From Lachnospiraceae bacterium (GTDB lineage Bacteria > Bacillota > Clostridia > Lachnospirales > Lachnospiraceae), in contig JAEEGQ010000151.1 in NCBI GenBank assembly GCA_016280395.1, positions 47,127 through 111,126 of the forward strand: DNA of 64,000 bases. Direction: 5' to 3'. Below the pieces are notes generated by a model. It ran no database searches. It worked only from the letters and a program-made list of their open reading frames with translations, and was not told where the DNA came from. The translations under genes and the position numbers were made by a program. Below, in pieces: positions 1 through 7,379 of this stretch; position 1 is the stretch's first letter; each line of letters starts with the position of its first letter.

Positions 1-318
1 CTTAGATCCACTCGCCACCATCCACTCCTGAGTATAATCGTGAGACGAGTTGGCAGGGAAGGTCAAAAGATAATAATCGTTTTTTTCTGAACGCTTGCAA
101 ATGATATAGCAGACTTCATATGTTTTTAAAAACGTATTGCTTGTGCCCTTGAATGCACAAAGGGGCTCCATTGGAACAGTGGTATTAGTGGTATCCGCCT
201 GCAAATCATGGGCGAATTGCGACACGGAGCTACCCAGGTAGATAAACAGTCCGATTACTATTCCTGCCAGAATAATGCCACCTACTATGTAAGTTTTGAT
301 TTCATTCTTTTTCTTCAT
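1..318 (-). CDS. Hypothetical membrane-anchored protein, truncated by the window edge
   Basis: From an ATG at 318 the minus-strand frame stays open for 106 codons to the window edge, so the C-terminus is missing. The start is supported by an AAAGGAG ribosome-binding site a few bases upstream. The protein opens with KKKN, then has one hydrophobic segment at about residues 10-29, followed by a polar region with three cysteines. This is the pattern of a single N-terminal membrane anchor or uncleaved signal with an exported domain. No family is recognised and the neighbouring partition genes give no functional hint. Confidence 0.6.
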   Translation of the reverse strand, partial: MKKKNEIKTYIVGGIILAGIVIGLFIYLGSSVSQFAHDLQADTTNTTVPMEPLCAFKGTSNTFLKTYEVCYIICKRSEKNDYYLLTFPANSSHDYTQEWMVASGSK

Positions 319-399
319 TTTGTCTCCTTTGTATCCATATTAAGCAATTCCTCACAGATGAGTTCTGCGGCCTGCCTGATCATTTTCTGTTCTTTGTTT

Positions 400-662
400 C
401 CGATCATAATTATATACTCTTATTTAATATTAAATAACATTTAATAAACATTAATTTATATGCTTGCTTCTCAGGTGTCACTTTCTTACATTTAATTAAT
501 ATTAATATTCTTTTTGTACTCTTTTTTTAATATTATTTAAATGGATATAACTCAATGCGCCCGCAATGCCTCTTACTCACCCCGATATGAGCAGAAACGA
601 CTTTTGAACATTTATTAAAGATTATATAACATTTATTAAATATTTAATTAATATTTTTTAAA
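400..662. repeat. AT-rich TTTAATATTAA-type repeats downstream of parA/RHH locus
   Basis: This gene-free stretch is extremely AT-rich and contains several copies of TTTAATATTAA and TTTAATTAATATTAA variants, for example near 417-432, 490-508, 523-540 and 640-656. The same motif recurs on the other side of the ParA/RHH pair at 1825-2040. Flanking arrays of this type commonly act as centromeres bound by the small RHH partner of ParA. That role is inferred from position and repetition, not shown directly. Confidence 0.5.
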
Positions 663-1058
663 TCACTTGTCTCCCGGATTCATATATGCGCGCAGGGCTC
701 TCTCAATAAGCATTGAAAGAGAAGAGAGGCCGTTTTCCTTATAGAATTCCATTGCCTTTTTATAATCTTCCTCAAGCATGGTTATTGTATACTGCTTTCT
801 TGTAACTTCTTTCTTCGGTCTGCCAAGGCTTTTCTTTTTCTTCTGCCTTGTCTTGGGCATAGGCGGATCCTCAGGCGTAGCATCAGCTCCGTTAGCTTGC
901 GTACTAACAACTATGCCTTTTACACCCTGGTTCTGTACGACAGCGCCATTTTCCGGGTCTTCTTTCGTCTTTTTATCCCCATCAATGCCCGTTACGGGCT
1001 CGGGTTTAACCAAGAGTTCATCTTTATAATTTGACAGATCAAACTTCGGTTTACGCAT
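663..1058 (-). CDS. Ribbon-helix-helix partition adaptor (centromere-binding partner of ParA)
   Basis: 131 aa. The start at 1058 is chosen because AAAGGAGG precedes it at good spacing; it overlaps the end of the upstream parA by 8 nt, so the two are translationally coupled. The N-terminal 85 residues are charged and low-complexity, including the basic patch RQKKKKSLGRPKK. The last 45 residues fit a ribbon-helix-helix fold: a strand around KQYTITM, then helix-turn-helix segments ending SMLIERALRAYM. Small RHH proteins encoded directly after a ParA ATPase are the usual centromere-binding adaptors of type Ib partition loci and often repress their own operon. The role follows from context and fold; no direct family match is claimed. 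Confidence 0.65.
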   Translation of the reverse strand: MRKPKFDLSNYKDELLVKPEPVTGIDGDKKTKEDPENGAVVQNQGVKGIVVSTQANGADATPEDPPMPKTRQKKKKSLGRPKKEVTRKQYTITMLEEDYKKAMEFYKENGLSSLSMLIERALRAYMNPGDK

Positions 1059-1812
1059 TTTTGATCCTCCTTTCAATTTCCTTAACAACCGCCCTGACAT
1101 CATTAGCTGCATCCGATCTTGGATCGTAATCGGTTATGCCCACATGTGCTGAGACGTTTTCACTCAATACGACTGCCATTCGTATTTTTGTATCAAACAC
1201 AGAGGTCCCTATCTGTTCTGCAATATTACCGGCCATATCTTTTACGGCTTTCGAAAGATTAGTATTATTGACATTCTTATTGACCAGTATACCTAATACC
1301 TTCAGATCAGGGTTCGTTGACTCCTTTATCTGCATTAATGTCTCTGCAACACCTGTGTCACCCTCCAGAGATGTAACATCCGGGAGCATCGGAATGATCG
1401 CATAATTACTTACACTTAATGACAAGAAATGAGCCCACTGCGGCGAGGGATTTACATCGAAAAGAATGTAATCATATTTATCACGCACACTATCAAGTGC
1501 CTTTTTTAACACACTAATCTTTGCCTGCTGGTTAATTCCGGCTACAATATTTGTTGCCGGCACTATATCAAGGTTTTTCTTAATATTGATTATGGCATCG
1601 GAGAGTGGTTTGTTTCTGTAAAGAACATCACTTATGGTAAGCATGTCATCGTCTTTCTTTACGCCTGCAAAGAAAGATATGTTGGCCTTCTGGCCGTCCA
1701 TGTCGATAAAAAGGACCTTCTTCTTCTCGGAAAGCAGCCATCCGATGTTAAAACAGCAGCTTGTTTTCCCTGTCCCGCCTTTCTCGTTGATAAATGTTAT
1801 TACATTCGCCAT
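1051..1812 (-). CDS. parA: ParA-family partition ATPase (type Ib-like)
   Basis: 253 aa. The N-terminus carries the deviant Walker A motif KGGTGKT at about residues 11-17, followed by the Walker A' region FIDMDGQ and a later ILFDVNPSP segment that corresponds to Walker B. There is no N-terminal DNA-binding extension, which fits small type Ib ParA proteins that rely on a separate adaptor, here the RHH gene overlapping its 3' end. An AGGAGG site lies 6-7 nt before the ATG. The protein is expected to bind nucleoid DNA in its ATP form and position plasmid copies. A second, independent ParA is encoded at 30219-31013, so this replicon carries two partition systems. Confidence 0.88.
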   Translation of the reverse strand: MANVITFINEKGGTGKTSCCFNIGWLLSEKKKVLFIDMDGQKANISFFAGVKKDDDMLTISDVLYRNKPLSDAIINIKKNLDIVPATNIVAGINQQAKISVLKKALDSVRDKYDYILFDVNPSPQWAHFLSLSVSNYAIIPMLPDVTSLEGDTGVAETLMQIKESTNPDLKVLGILVNKNVNNTNLSKAVKDMAGNIAEQIGTSVFDTKIRMAVVLSENVSAHVGITDYDPRSDAANDVRAVVKEIERRIKNA

Positions 1813-1824
1813 ATTTTCCTCCTG

Positions 1825-2045
1825 TAATTAAATGTTTAATTAATGTTATTTAATATTAAATAAATTGCCCTTTACTTCGAGCTCCTTTTTTGAACTCTTA
1901 TTTAATATTAATTAAAGGTATTTTAATTTTAGAAAATAACCGCTGCTGCCGAATTTTCTTTTTCAACAGTTTATTTAATATTAATTAAAGGTTTTTAAAG
2001 GTTATTTAATATTTATTTGTGATTATTTTAACATTAATTAAACGG
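1825..2045. repeat. AT-rich TTTAATATTAATTAAA repeats upstream of parA
   Basis: The region upstream of parA has at least four TTATTTAATATTAA-type units. Those near 1896-1916 and 1970-1990 are identical over about 20 bp, including a shared AAAGGT tail. The core TTAATATTAA is palindromic. Together with the similar array at 400-662 it brackets the ParA/RHH genes, as expected of a centromere and operator for an RHH protein. No other gene lies between 1813 and 2341; beyond 2045 I see only the terminator listed below. Confidence 0.5.
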
Positions 2046-2280
2046 AAAATAAAGCCCTTTTTTGTATTTTTTTTGGACCGGTCACCTTTTTATCACCCGC
2101 TTAATCGCGTCCAGAATGCCCGTATTCGGTTTCTAGCACAGAACCCCCCATAAATATACGTTCTTAAAAATTTGAAGGCCTTTACGGGGCTAATTCTCAT
2201 CAAAGTAAAGATCAAATTTGAAGATTTTTTCTATTTTTTGCGTTTTTAAGGCATGTCATCTCTATGTTAATATTAAAAAT

Positions 2281-2299
2281 CCCCGAATTTAATTCGGGG
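2281..2299 (-). terminator. Intrinsic terminator after the primase-like gene
   Basis: Inverted repeat CCCCGAAT/ATTCGGGG separated by a short AT loop, followed on the minus strand by ATTTTTAAT. It lies about 40 nt beyond the stop of the 2342-3688 gene. Confidence 0.7.
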
Positions 2300-2341
2300 A
2301 TAAAAACTTTTGATTTTTGGTAGGGTAGGAGAGTAAGTTTT

Positions 2342-3688
2342 TCAGAAAGAGCAACTTCTTACAAAATGGTATTCGATCGTCCCCCCGTTTACGAGGAAAT
2401 CATCAAGACCTTTTCCCTTGGCTTCGTCCCATTCTGCGATAGCTATTCCAAACCCCATTTCAGAAAGCGCATCCACAAGACCGTTCTGAGCTTTTAATAC
2501 AGCCTCATTATGGTTCTTGTCAGCATCATAGGCAACTATAATTGCCCTGGTGCCATGATCTTTGAGGATCGAAAGAGGTGAAGGCGTATCTGAATCTAGA
2601 TAGAGCAGGGTATGAGAGTTAACCCCCGGTACGTCTACAACTATGCTGTTCAGAATATCTGCGGCGATCATCGCCTTCTTCTCACCTTCCGTTATATAGA
2701 TGAATTCTAAGTCCGCCTTTCCAGGGGACTTGTAGAATCCCAGATGATTGCCCGACCGGCAGCCTCCAAGATAACGGTTCTTCACTATGCGCTTCTGAAG
2801 CGCGTCACGGTCCTCTGCGTATGATGCGAGGTTCATGTACTTGCCGAGCTGAACATAATTCGTTCTCATTCCCTGAGCCTTCGCCTCGGCTGCCGCATGC
2901 TCATATTCCTCTTTGGTTATATCATTGCCCTTATCGTCCTTCCATCTGCGCTTTACGCCGATGCGCATAGCAACGATATTACCGTAAAGGTCATACTGAG
3001 GGTAGAGGATACCCCCAAGCCCTGCTATGGTCGCCTTTCCCGCGGAATTATAATACAGACCAGGGATTCCTTCGATAGATCCGCCCATAGCCTTTCGGAT
3101 CTTCTCTCCAACATCCTTTCTCAGGGGATTTACAGATTTGTACTTTTTATTGTTAAATCTGTAAGCATCAGGCTCCGGAAGCGACACGATCTGGTTGAAC
3201 GCAATTACATCGTCGGTCATTCCGTCGCGATGCAGCTTCTCCCTGTCTTCAGGATCGAGCTTGAACATGGATACCATGATAGAGTATGCCCTGTTAAGCT
3301 GCTCAGAAGAAAGAGGCTGGATCTCTTTCTCTACAGTGAAGGGCTTCTGCTTTATCACGTCCCCCCTCACATATCCTGTTCCGCCAAGTTCCTTTGCGGT
3401 CTTCGTGTTCGGATGACGTGCAATATACTGCGATACAGCCTCGAACACTGTGGCACCGCCACTTGTATTGCCTACGCATACATAAGTGTCGCCATCGGAT
3501 CCGGTTATGGTCTCACCGAATTTCAAGCCTGACACCCTCTGACAGTAGATCAATACTCCGTCACTTCCATCCGGCATCGGCGGATCGTCCGGATGAGTGA
3601 AGAAACACCAGTCCGTGTGATCACAGAACGGACACGGACAAGATCGGTTCACGCTCTTAAAGCGCGTTCCAAATACTGGTACATTCAT
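2342..3688 (-). CDS. TOPRIM-domain primase-like protein (DUF3854-like) with N-terminal zinc finger
   Basis: 448 aa. The N-terminus has a cysteine cluster (C17, C19, C22, C28, and C49 in IYCQ) like the CHC2-type zinc finger of DnaG-class primases. The C-terminal part has TOPRIM signatures: TEGEKKA at residues 333-339 supplies the catalytic glutamate, YDAD at 387-390 the acidic pair, and GKGLDDFL at 425-432 is typical of plasmid and phage DUF3854 proteins. No helicase domain is present, so it resembles a stand-alone replicon primase. The start has AGGAGG 7 nt upstream. The gene is preceded by a 230-nt leader with its own terminator-like hairpin and a promoter of the replicon-wide TTGCAA class. 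Likely used in plasmid or conjugative-strand DNA synthesis; the biochemical role is inferred. Confidence 0.75.
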   Translation of the reverse strand: MNVPVFGTRFKSVNRSCPCPFCDHTDWCFFTHPDDPPMPDGSDGVLIYCQRVSGLKFGETITGSDGDTYVCVGNTSGGATVFEAVSQYIARHPNTKTAKELGGTGYVRGDVIKQKPFTVEKEIQPLSSEQLNRAYSIMVSMFKLDPEDREKLHRDGMTDDVIAFNQIVSLPEPDAYRFNNKKYKSVNPLRKDVGEKIRKAMGGSIEGIPGLYYNSAGKATIAGLGGILYPQYDLYGNIVAMRIGVKRRWKDDKGNDITKEEYEHAAAEAKAQGMRTNYVQLGKYMNLASYAEDRDALQKRIVKNRYLGGCRSGNHLGFYKSPGKADLEFIYITEGEKKAMIAADILNSIVVDVPGVNSHTLLYLDSDTPSPLSILKDHGTRAIIVAYDADKNHNEAVLKAQNGLVDALSEMGFGIAIAEWDEAKGKGLDDFLVNGGTIEYHFVRSCSF

Positions 3689-3820
3689 ATAGTTACCTCC
3701 TAAAAAAGATTAGGGACATCTGCCGGATAACAAGACCCAACGACGTCCCCACAATTATAGACTCGCTACAATCTACCCCGTCCCCAAGGTTTTTAGGGGA
3801 GCGGATGGCAAAAAAATAAC

Positions 3821-3858
3821 GAGTGCACATAAGAAGCGGACCATACGCGCGTGCTCTC
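3821..3858 (-). terminator. Terminator-like hairpin inside the primase leader
   Basis: On the minus strand GAGAGCAC pairs with GTGCACTC across a 22-nt loop and is followed by GTTATTTTTTT. It lies between the promoter at 3918-3946 and the primase start, so transcription must read through it to express the gene. The same promoter, hairpin, terminator, gene order occurs at 54.1-54.3 and 59.5-59.7 kb. Confidence 0.5.
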
Positions 3859-3869
3859 GTCAAATCTTC

Positions 3870-3905
3870 CGTTACTGGAACCTCGGAAGCATATACAGTA
3901 GTTTA
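3870..3905 (-). ncRNA. Leader RNA hairpin related to the 54 kb and 59 kb leaders
   Basis: On the minus strand CTTCCG pairs with CGGAAG around a loop containing CCAGTAA. The better-conserved leaders at 54174-54250 and 59578-59655 have a TCCG/CGGA stem around a loop with ACCARTAA in the equivalent place after the same kind of promoter. Only the first hairpin is clearly shared here, so this is a diverged or partial member of the leader family. Confidence 0.4.
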
Positions 3906-3917
3906 TCTATCAATACC

Positions 3918-3946
3918 ATTATATGCAGCGAGGATCAGATTTGCAA
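3918..3946 (-). promoter_or_regulatory. Promoter of the TTGCAA-N17-TATAAT family, drives primase-like gene
   Basis: Reading leftward: TTTGCAA at the -35, exactly 17 nt ending GCTGCA, then TATAAT. It belongs to the eleven-member promoter family of this window and to the TATAAT subclass associated with long leaders. Confidence 0.7.
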
Positions 3947-3982
3947 CGAAATTGAAAAAAATTTCTAAATTTCTTTAAAAAA

Positions 3983-4007
3983 AGCTGGGGTGTTTGTATC
4001 CCAGCCT
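3983..4007 (-). terminator. Intrinsic terminator after the LRR gene
   Basis: On the minus strand a GCTGGG/CCCAGC stem-loop is followed by a run of T. It lies about 90 nt past the LRR stop codon and just upstream of the primase promoter region. Confidence 0.6.
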
Positions 4008-4021
4008 TTCAGCGAGAAGAC

Positions 4022-4056
4022 AAAATCGGTTTTGGGAATACCCCAAAACCGATTTT
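4022..4056. terminator. Long near-perfect inverted repeat, probable (bidirectional) terminator
   Basis: AAAATCGGTTTTGGG is followed after a short loop by its complement CCCCAAAACCGATTTT. The arm carries A-tracts on one side and T-tracts on the other, so it could terminate transcription in both directions. It sits between the LRR stop codon and the second terminator. Confidence 0.55.
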
Positions 4057-4096
4057 AAATACTCTTATTGAGAGCCGACGACTGCCATATTTTTTT

Positions 4097-5242
4097 CTAT
4101 TTCTTTACCTTAACATCACTATCGCAGTGCAAATGCTCCAGCGCGGTATTCTTGCTTACATCTAGGCTCGTTAACTGATTTTTTTCGCATTCCAAATACA
4201 CAAGCGCGGTATTCTTGCTCACATCTAGGCTCGTTAACTGATTACCTTCGCAGCGCAACATCTTCAGCGCGGTATCCTTGCTCACATCTAGGCTCGTTAA
4301 CTGATTACCGTAGCAATACAACATCTTCAGCGCGGTATTCCTGCTCACATCTAAACTCGTCAACTGATTACCACCGCAGTACAAAAACTCCAGCGCGGTA
4401 TTCCTGCTCACATCTAAACTCGTCAATTGATTACCTTCGCAGGTCAAGACCTCCAGTGCGGTATTCTTGCTCACATCTAGGCTCGTTAACTGATTATCGT
4501 CGCAGGTCAATCCCTTCAGCGCGGTATTCTTGCTCACGTCTAGGCTTGTTAACTGATTTTCTCTCAATTCCAAATCTACAAGCGCGATATTCTTGCTCAC
4601 ATCTAAACTAGTCAACTGATTACCATCGCAGTACAATCCCTTAAGATTCACAAAGAACGCGAGGCCTTTTAATGACTTTAAGCCGCATTCATACAAAATT
4701 ATATCTTCAACCGCAGAGATTTCAGTTGTAGACAACACCCCATTATTATCTTTATCGATATTATTTTCCACATAATATCTAAAAGACGCATCTGGGAAAT
4801 TGGTCTCATTTATAGCTACGTCACCAGCAATAACTGTAGTCCCGGACTCTAAAGTTATACTCTTTACCTTGCTGTAGGAGCTCTTTACGGTCTTGCTGTT
4901 ATTCTTAAGATATGCCTTTACCTTAAAACTGTATGTCCCTTCAGAAAGGTTTTTAACAGTGTAGCTTCTTAACGCAGCGCCGTCTTTCTTTAAGGTCTTT
5001 ACTTTCTTATACTTGGTATCTGTATCTGATTTCATATAGATAAGATAGCCTTCTGCCCGCTCGGTGGCAGAGATAGTTACTTTTACCGCTGTTCCGTCAT
5101 TTGCGGATTTAATGGAAATGACTGGCTTTGCAGGTTTGGTCGCTGCCTGTGCGCTTGTTAAGGGCATCAGGACAGCCATGCAGAAAGCAAGACATAATGC
5201 AAGCATCGTTTTTATCATCTTACTGAACAATTCTTTTTTCAT
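4097..5242 (-). CDS. Secreted leucine-rich-repeat protein with N-terminal fibronectin-like region
   Basis: 381 aa. The start at 5242 follows GGAGGT with 6-nt spacing. It has a classical signal peptide (KK, hydrophobic core, likely cleavage after AQAA), then a fibronectin-III-like segment at about residues 35-125 (ISIKSANDGTAVKV... to ...SYSKVKSITL), a short DKDNNGVLS loop resembling a calcium-binding EF-hand, and eight near-identical 21-residue LRRs of the form NQLTSLDVSKNTALxxLxC. There is no LPxTG or transmembrane anchor, so it is likely released or loosely cell-associated. Such LRR proteins are usually adhesion or protein-binding modules. Each repeat is an approximately 63-bp direct DNA repeat, so copy number could change by recombination. 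Flanked by its own terminators, it appears monocistronic. Confidence 0.85.
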   Translation of the reverse strand: MKKELFSKMIKTMLALCLAFCMAVLMPLTSAQAATKPAKPVISIKSANDGTAVKVTISATERAEGYLIYMKSDTDTKYKKVKTLKKDGAALRSYTVKNLSEGTYSFKVKAYLKNNSKTVKSSYSKVKSITLESGTTVIAGDVAINETNFPDASFRYYVENNIDKDNNGVLSTTEISAVEDIILYECGLKSLKGLAFFVNLKGLYCDGNQLTSLDVSKNIALVDLELRENQLTSLDVSKNTALKGLTCDDNQLTSLDVSKNTALEVLTCEGNQLTSLDVSRNTALEFLYCGGNQLTSLDVSRNTALKMLYCYGNQLTSLDVSKDTALKMLRCEGNQLTSLDVSKNTALVYLECEKNQLTSLDVSKNTALEHLHCDSDVKVKK

Positions 5243-5443
5243 AGAAACCTCCAAATGATGATATATGATTCCTTATTTTTTAGTGTACCAACCATGGTCG
5301 CAAACGTAAAGAGGGAAAAGGAGAAGTACAGCACACATTTCCCACAGTTTTATTGTTTGAATAAGGCGCGGGAATAAGGCACGGAGAGAATTATCCTTTG
5401 AAGGACATATTTTGTCTAGATAACATGGTAAGATAAAAAAAGA

Positions 5444-5466
5444 CTGCCGCCATAATAAGGCAGCAG
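5444..5466 (-). terminator. Intrinsic terminator of the VirD4/GGDEF/winged-helix operon
   Basis: On the minus strand CTGCTGCC and GGCGGCAG form an 8-bp stem (one G-U) followed by TCTTTTTTTATC. It begins 10 nt after the stop of the 5477-6364 gene. Confidence 0.75.
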
Positions 5467-5476
5467 TTCAAAGGTA

Positions 5477-6364
5477 TTATTTGTAGCTTACTTCTGTAAA
5501 TATCGGCTCCCCGTCCGGAGCCGCACCTCCGTAGATCAGCAGATGGCTGAATATATCCCCGCCGCCAACGGCAACGTCTATTGCATAGCATACGGGAAGG
5601 TTCTTTGCTTTCTCGTCCGTTTCTATCTCTTTCCGTACCTGGGCCACATGCACCATATCCTCACAGAGGATCACGGGTATCACCATCGTAGCTTTCGCGG
5701 GCACTTTGGAAGAGAGGACGACCTTCAGGTTCGGGATGAGCTGTTCGGGCCAGTTCTCTTCCCTGCGCGACACTATCGGCACAAAGCATATGCCGCCTTC
5801 GAGAGAGGGCAGTATCATCGCATAACCAGCCTTATAGGTATAGCTGCCTGCCTGGACGGCAAACCCCTCGATCTTCTTTACCACGGGCCCGTCATATATC
5901 TTGCAGTCGACGATGAACTGGTTCAAAGCAAGGCATTTGAGTACATTGATGGTGTCGGAAAAGACCGGGAGATAAGGTGCTGCAAACGATTCCGAATAAT
6001 ATTGCCTAACCTTGGGGCCGAGCCCGTAAAAGAAAGCGGTCTGTACCGTCTGCTTTGTTTCTTCCACTTCAATGATGAACTGGAAGCAGTATCTTATTAT
6101 GAATCCGTTCCTGCGCAACTTCGCAAGCCTCGACTGCAGGGATCTGTAGGGTTTGTTGAAGAGGAGCTGGAGCATGTGCGAGCTCATGTATCCGTACTCG
6201 AAGAGCGCCTGGAGGATATCCGTGTCATAACCGCCAAGCCTGCCCGTCCTTAAGCAGCGCTCGAAATACTCAGGGCTCACCGCTGGCCCGTCCTCATGGG
6301 ATATCTGTATCCCCTCACGATAGATAAAGGGCGATGTCCCGCCTTTGATCTCATTCTTTTCCAT
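5477..6364 (-). CDS. Winged-helix protein, distant replication-relaxation-like architecture
   Basis: 295 aa. Residues about 40-95 (DTDILQALFEYGYMSSHMLQLLF...RLAKLRRNGFIIR) read as a winged helix-turn-helix. The rest is an alpha/beta domain with FYGLGPKVRQYY, VLKCLALNQFIVD and ICFVPIVSRREENW. The same order of elements appears in the larger proteins at 59804-60943 and 31006-32841, which suggests three diverged paralogues on this replicon. It is the last gene of the operon that begins with the VirD4-like ATPase, 7 nt after the GGDEF gene, and starts at an ATG preceded by GAGG. A DNA-processing or relaxosome accessory role is a guess from context; identity to the Replic_Relax family is weak by eye. 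Confidence 0.55.
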   Translation of the reverse strand: MEKNEIKGGTSPFIYREGIQISHEDGPAVSPEYFERCLRTGRLGGYDTDILQALFEYGYMSSHMLQLLFNKPYRSLQSRLAKLRRNGFIIRYCFQFIIEVEETKQTVQTAFFYGLGPKVRQYYSESFAAPYLPVFSDTINVLKCLALNQFIVDCKIYDGPVVKKIEGFAVQAGSYTYKAGYAMILPSLEGGICFVPIVSRREENWPEQLIPNLKVVLSSKVPAKATMVIPVILCEDMVHVAQVRKEIETDEKAKNLPVCYAIDVAVGGGDIFSHLLIYGGAAPDGEPIFTEVSYK

Positions 6365-6371
6365 TCAAACC

Positions 6372-7379
6372 TCACATGCAAACTTTATTCCTGCCGGTCG
6401 TCTTCGCGCGGTACATCTGCACATCAGCTGCCTTCGCAAGATCGTGATCCGACATATCATCCTTATATTCGGCAACACCGGAGCTTATGGTATAAGAGAT
6501 ACCCTCGGTCACCATGTTCTCGATATATTCCCTGGCAGCATCTATCCTCTTAAAAGCCGTAAACGCATCGACCGTGAGGAGTATCAGGAACTCCTCGCCA
6601 CCGAACCTGATGATCTCTTCCTTTCGGAAATACTTCTGCAAGGCATCGGCCAGAGCCACAAGCGCCTTATCACCCATGTCATGTCCGTAAGTATCGTTTA
6701 TGTTCTTGAAATGATCAATATCGACGAATATGGCAGTAAGCGGAAGCCCGTACTGGTGGTGGGATGCTATCATCTTCGGCAGCATCATCTCATAATATCC
6801 CTTATCGAAGAGTCCCGTCAAAGGATCCGTCATGCCTTCGTTCTCCAGCTCTTCATTGGTATCTTCGAGCAGGGCGATGGTCCTTGCATGCTTTCTTGTA
6901 TCATGCTCCTGCGCCCGCCTCTGCGTGGCCGAAACTGCGGCACATACGATAAATGCAGGTACGGCAGCCATGATATCGGTCCCCTCCGACACGAAGGTAA
7001 TGCCGCCTATGGCACTTATGATCAGAACGGCTCCGTCAGCGGCCGCCAGCACTAAAGCAGTAACGACCGGATAGCGGTTTAAGAGGAGCGGGGCAAGGAA
7101 TACCATCGCGCACATCCACACGAGCACCGGAAGGGCAGGAGAGGAGAGGAACATGAGTGCAAGTCCTATCCCCGTACCCGCAAAACCTGCAAGCCCGATA
7201 AAATCCTTTATCTTCTCGTCCCTGACAAAGATCATGATCAGCACAAGGATAAGGACAGCTGCCGCAACGGCGTATGCTTTCCATTCACGGACACCGCCGA
7301 AGAACAGCACCGCGAGCATCATGGCAGAAGAGAAGATCCCGGCGGTTTCCAGATACAGGTTCCGATTATCTTTCTTCAC
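6372..7379 (-). CDS. Membrane diguanylate cyclase (GGDEF)
   Basis: 335 aa, starting at a GTG that overlaps the stop of the upstream VirD4-like gene as GTGA, so the two are translationally coupled. The N-terminal half contains about six hydrophobic segments with no obvious sensory fold. The C-terminal half is a GGDEF domain: TDPLTGLFDKGYYE, FVDIDHFKNINDTYGHDMGD and the active-site loop RFGGEEFLIL (GGEEF, a functional variant). The RxxD inhibitory site upstream of the loop is absent (RKEE). It should convert two GTP to cyclic di-GMP at the membrane. Its placement inside a coupling-protein operon suggests second-messenger control of conjugation or surface attachment, which is inference. Confidence 0.88.
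   Translation of the reverse strand: MKKDNRNLYLETAGIFSSAMMLAVLFFGGVREWKAYAVAAAVLILVLIMIFVRDEKIKDFIGLAGFAGTGIGLALMFLSSPALPVLVWMCAMVFLAPLLLNRYPVVTALVLAAADGAVLIISAIGGITFVSEGTDIMAAVPAFIVCAAVSATQRRAQEHDTRKHARTIALLEDTNEELENEGMTDPLTGLFDKGYYEMMLPKMIASHHQYGLPLTAIFVDIDHFKNINDTYGHDMGDKALVALADALQKYFRKEEIIRFGGEEFLILLTVDAFTAFKRIDAAREYIENMVTEGISYTISSGVAEYKDDMSDHDLAKAADVQMYRAKTTGRNKVCM

Noticed and set aside
2897..3532. A 211-codon open frame on the plus strand opposite the primase-like gene
   Set aside because: It lacks a ribosome-binding site and protein-like composition and lies wholly antisense to a gene with clear zinc-finger and TOPRIM motifs.
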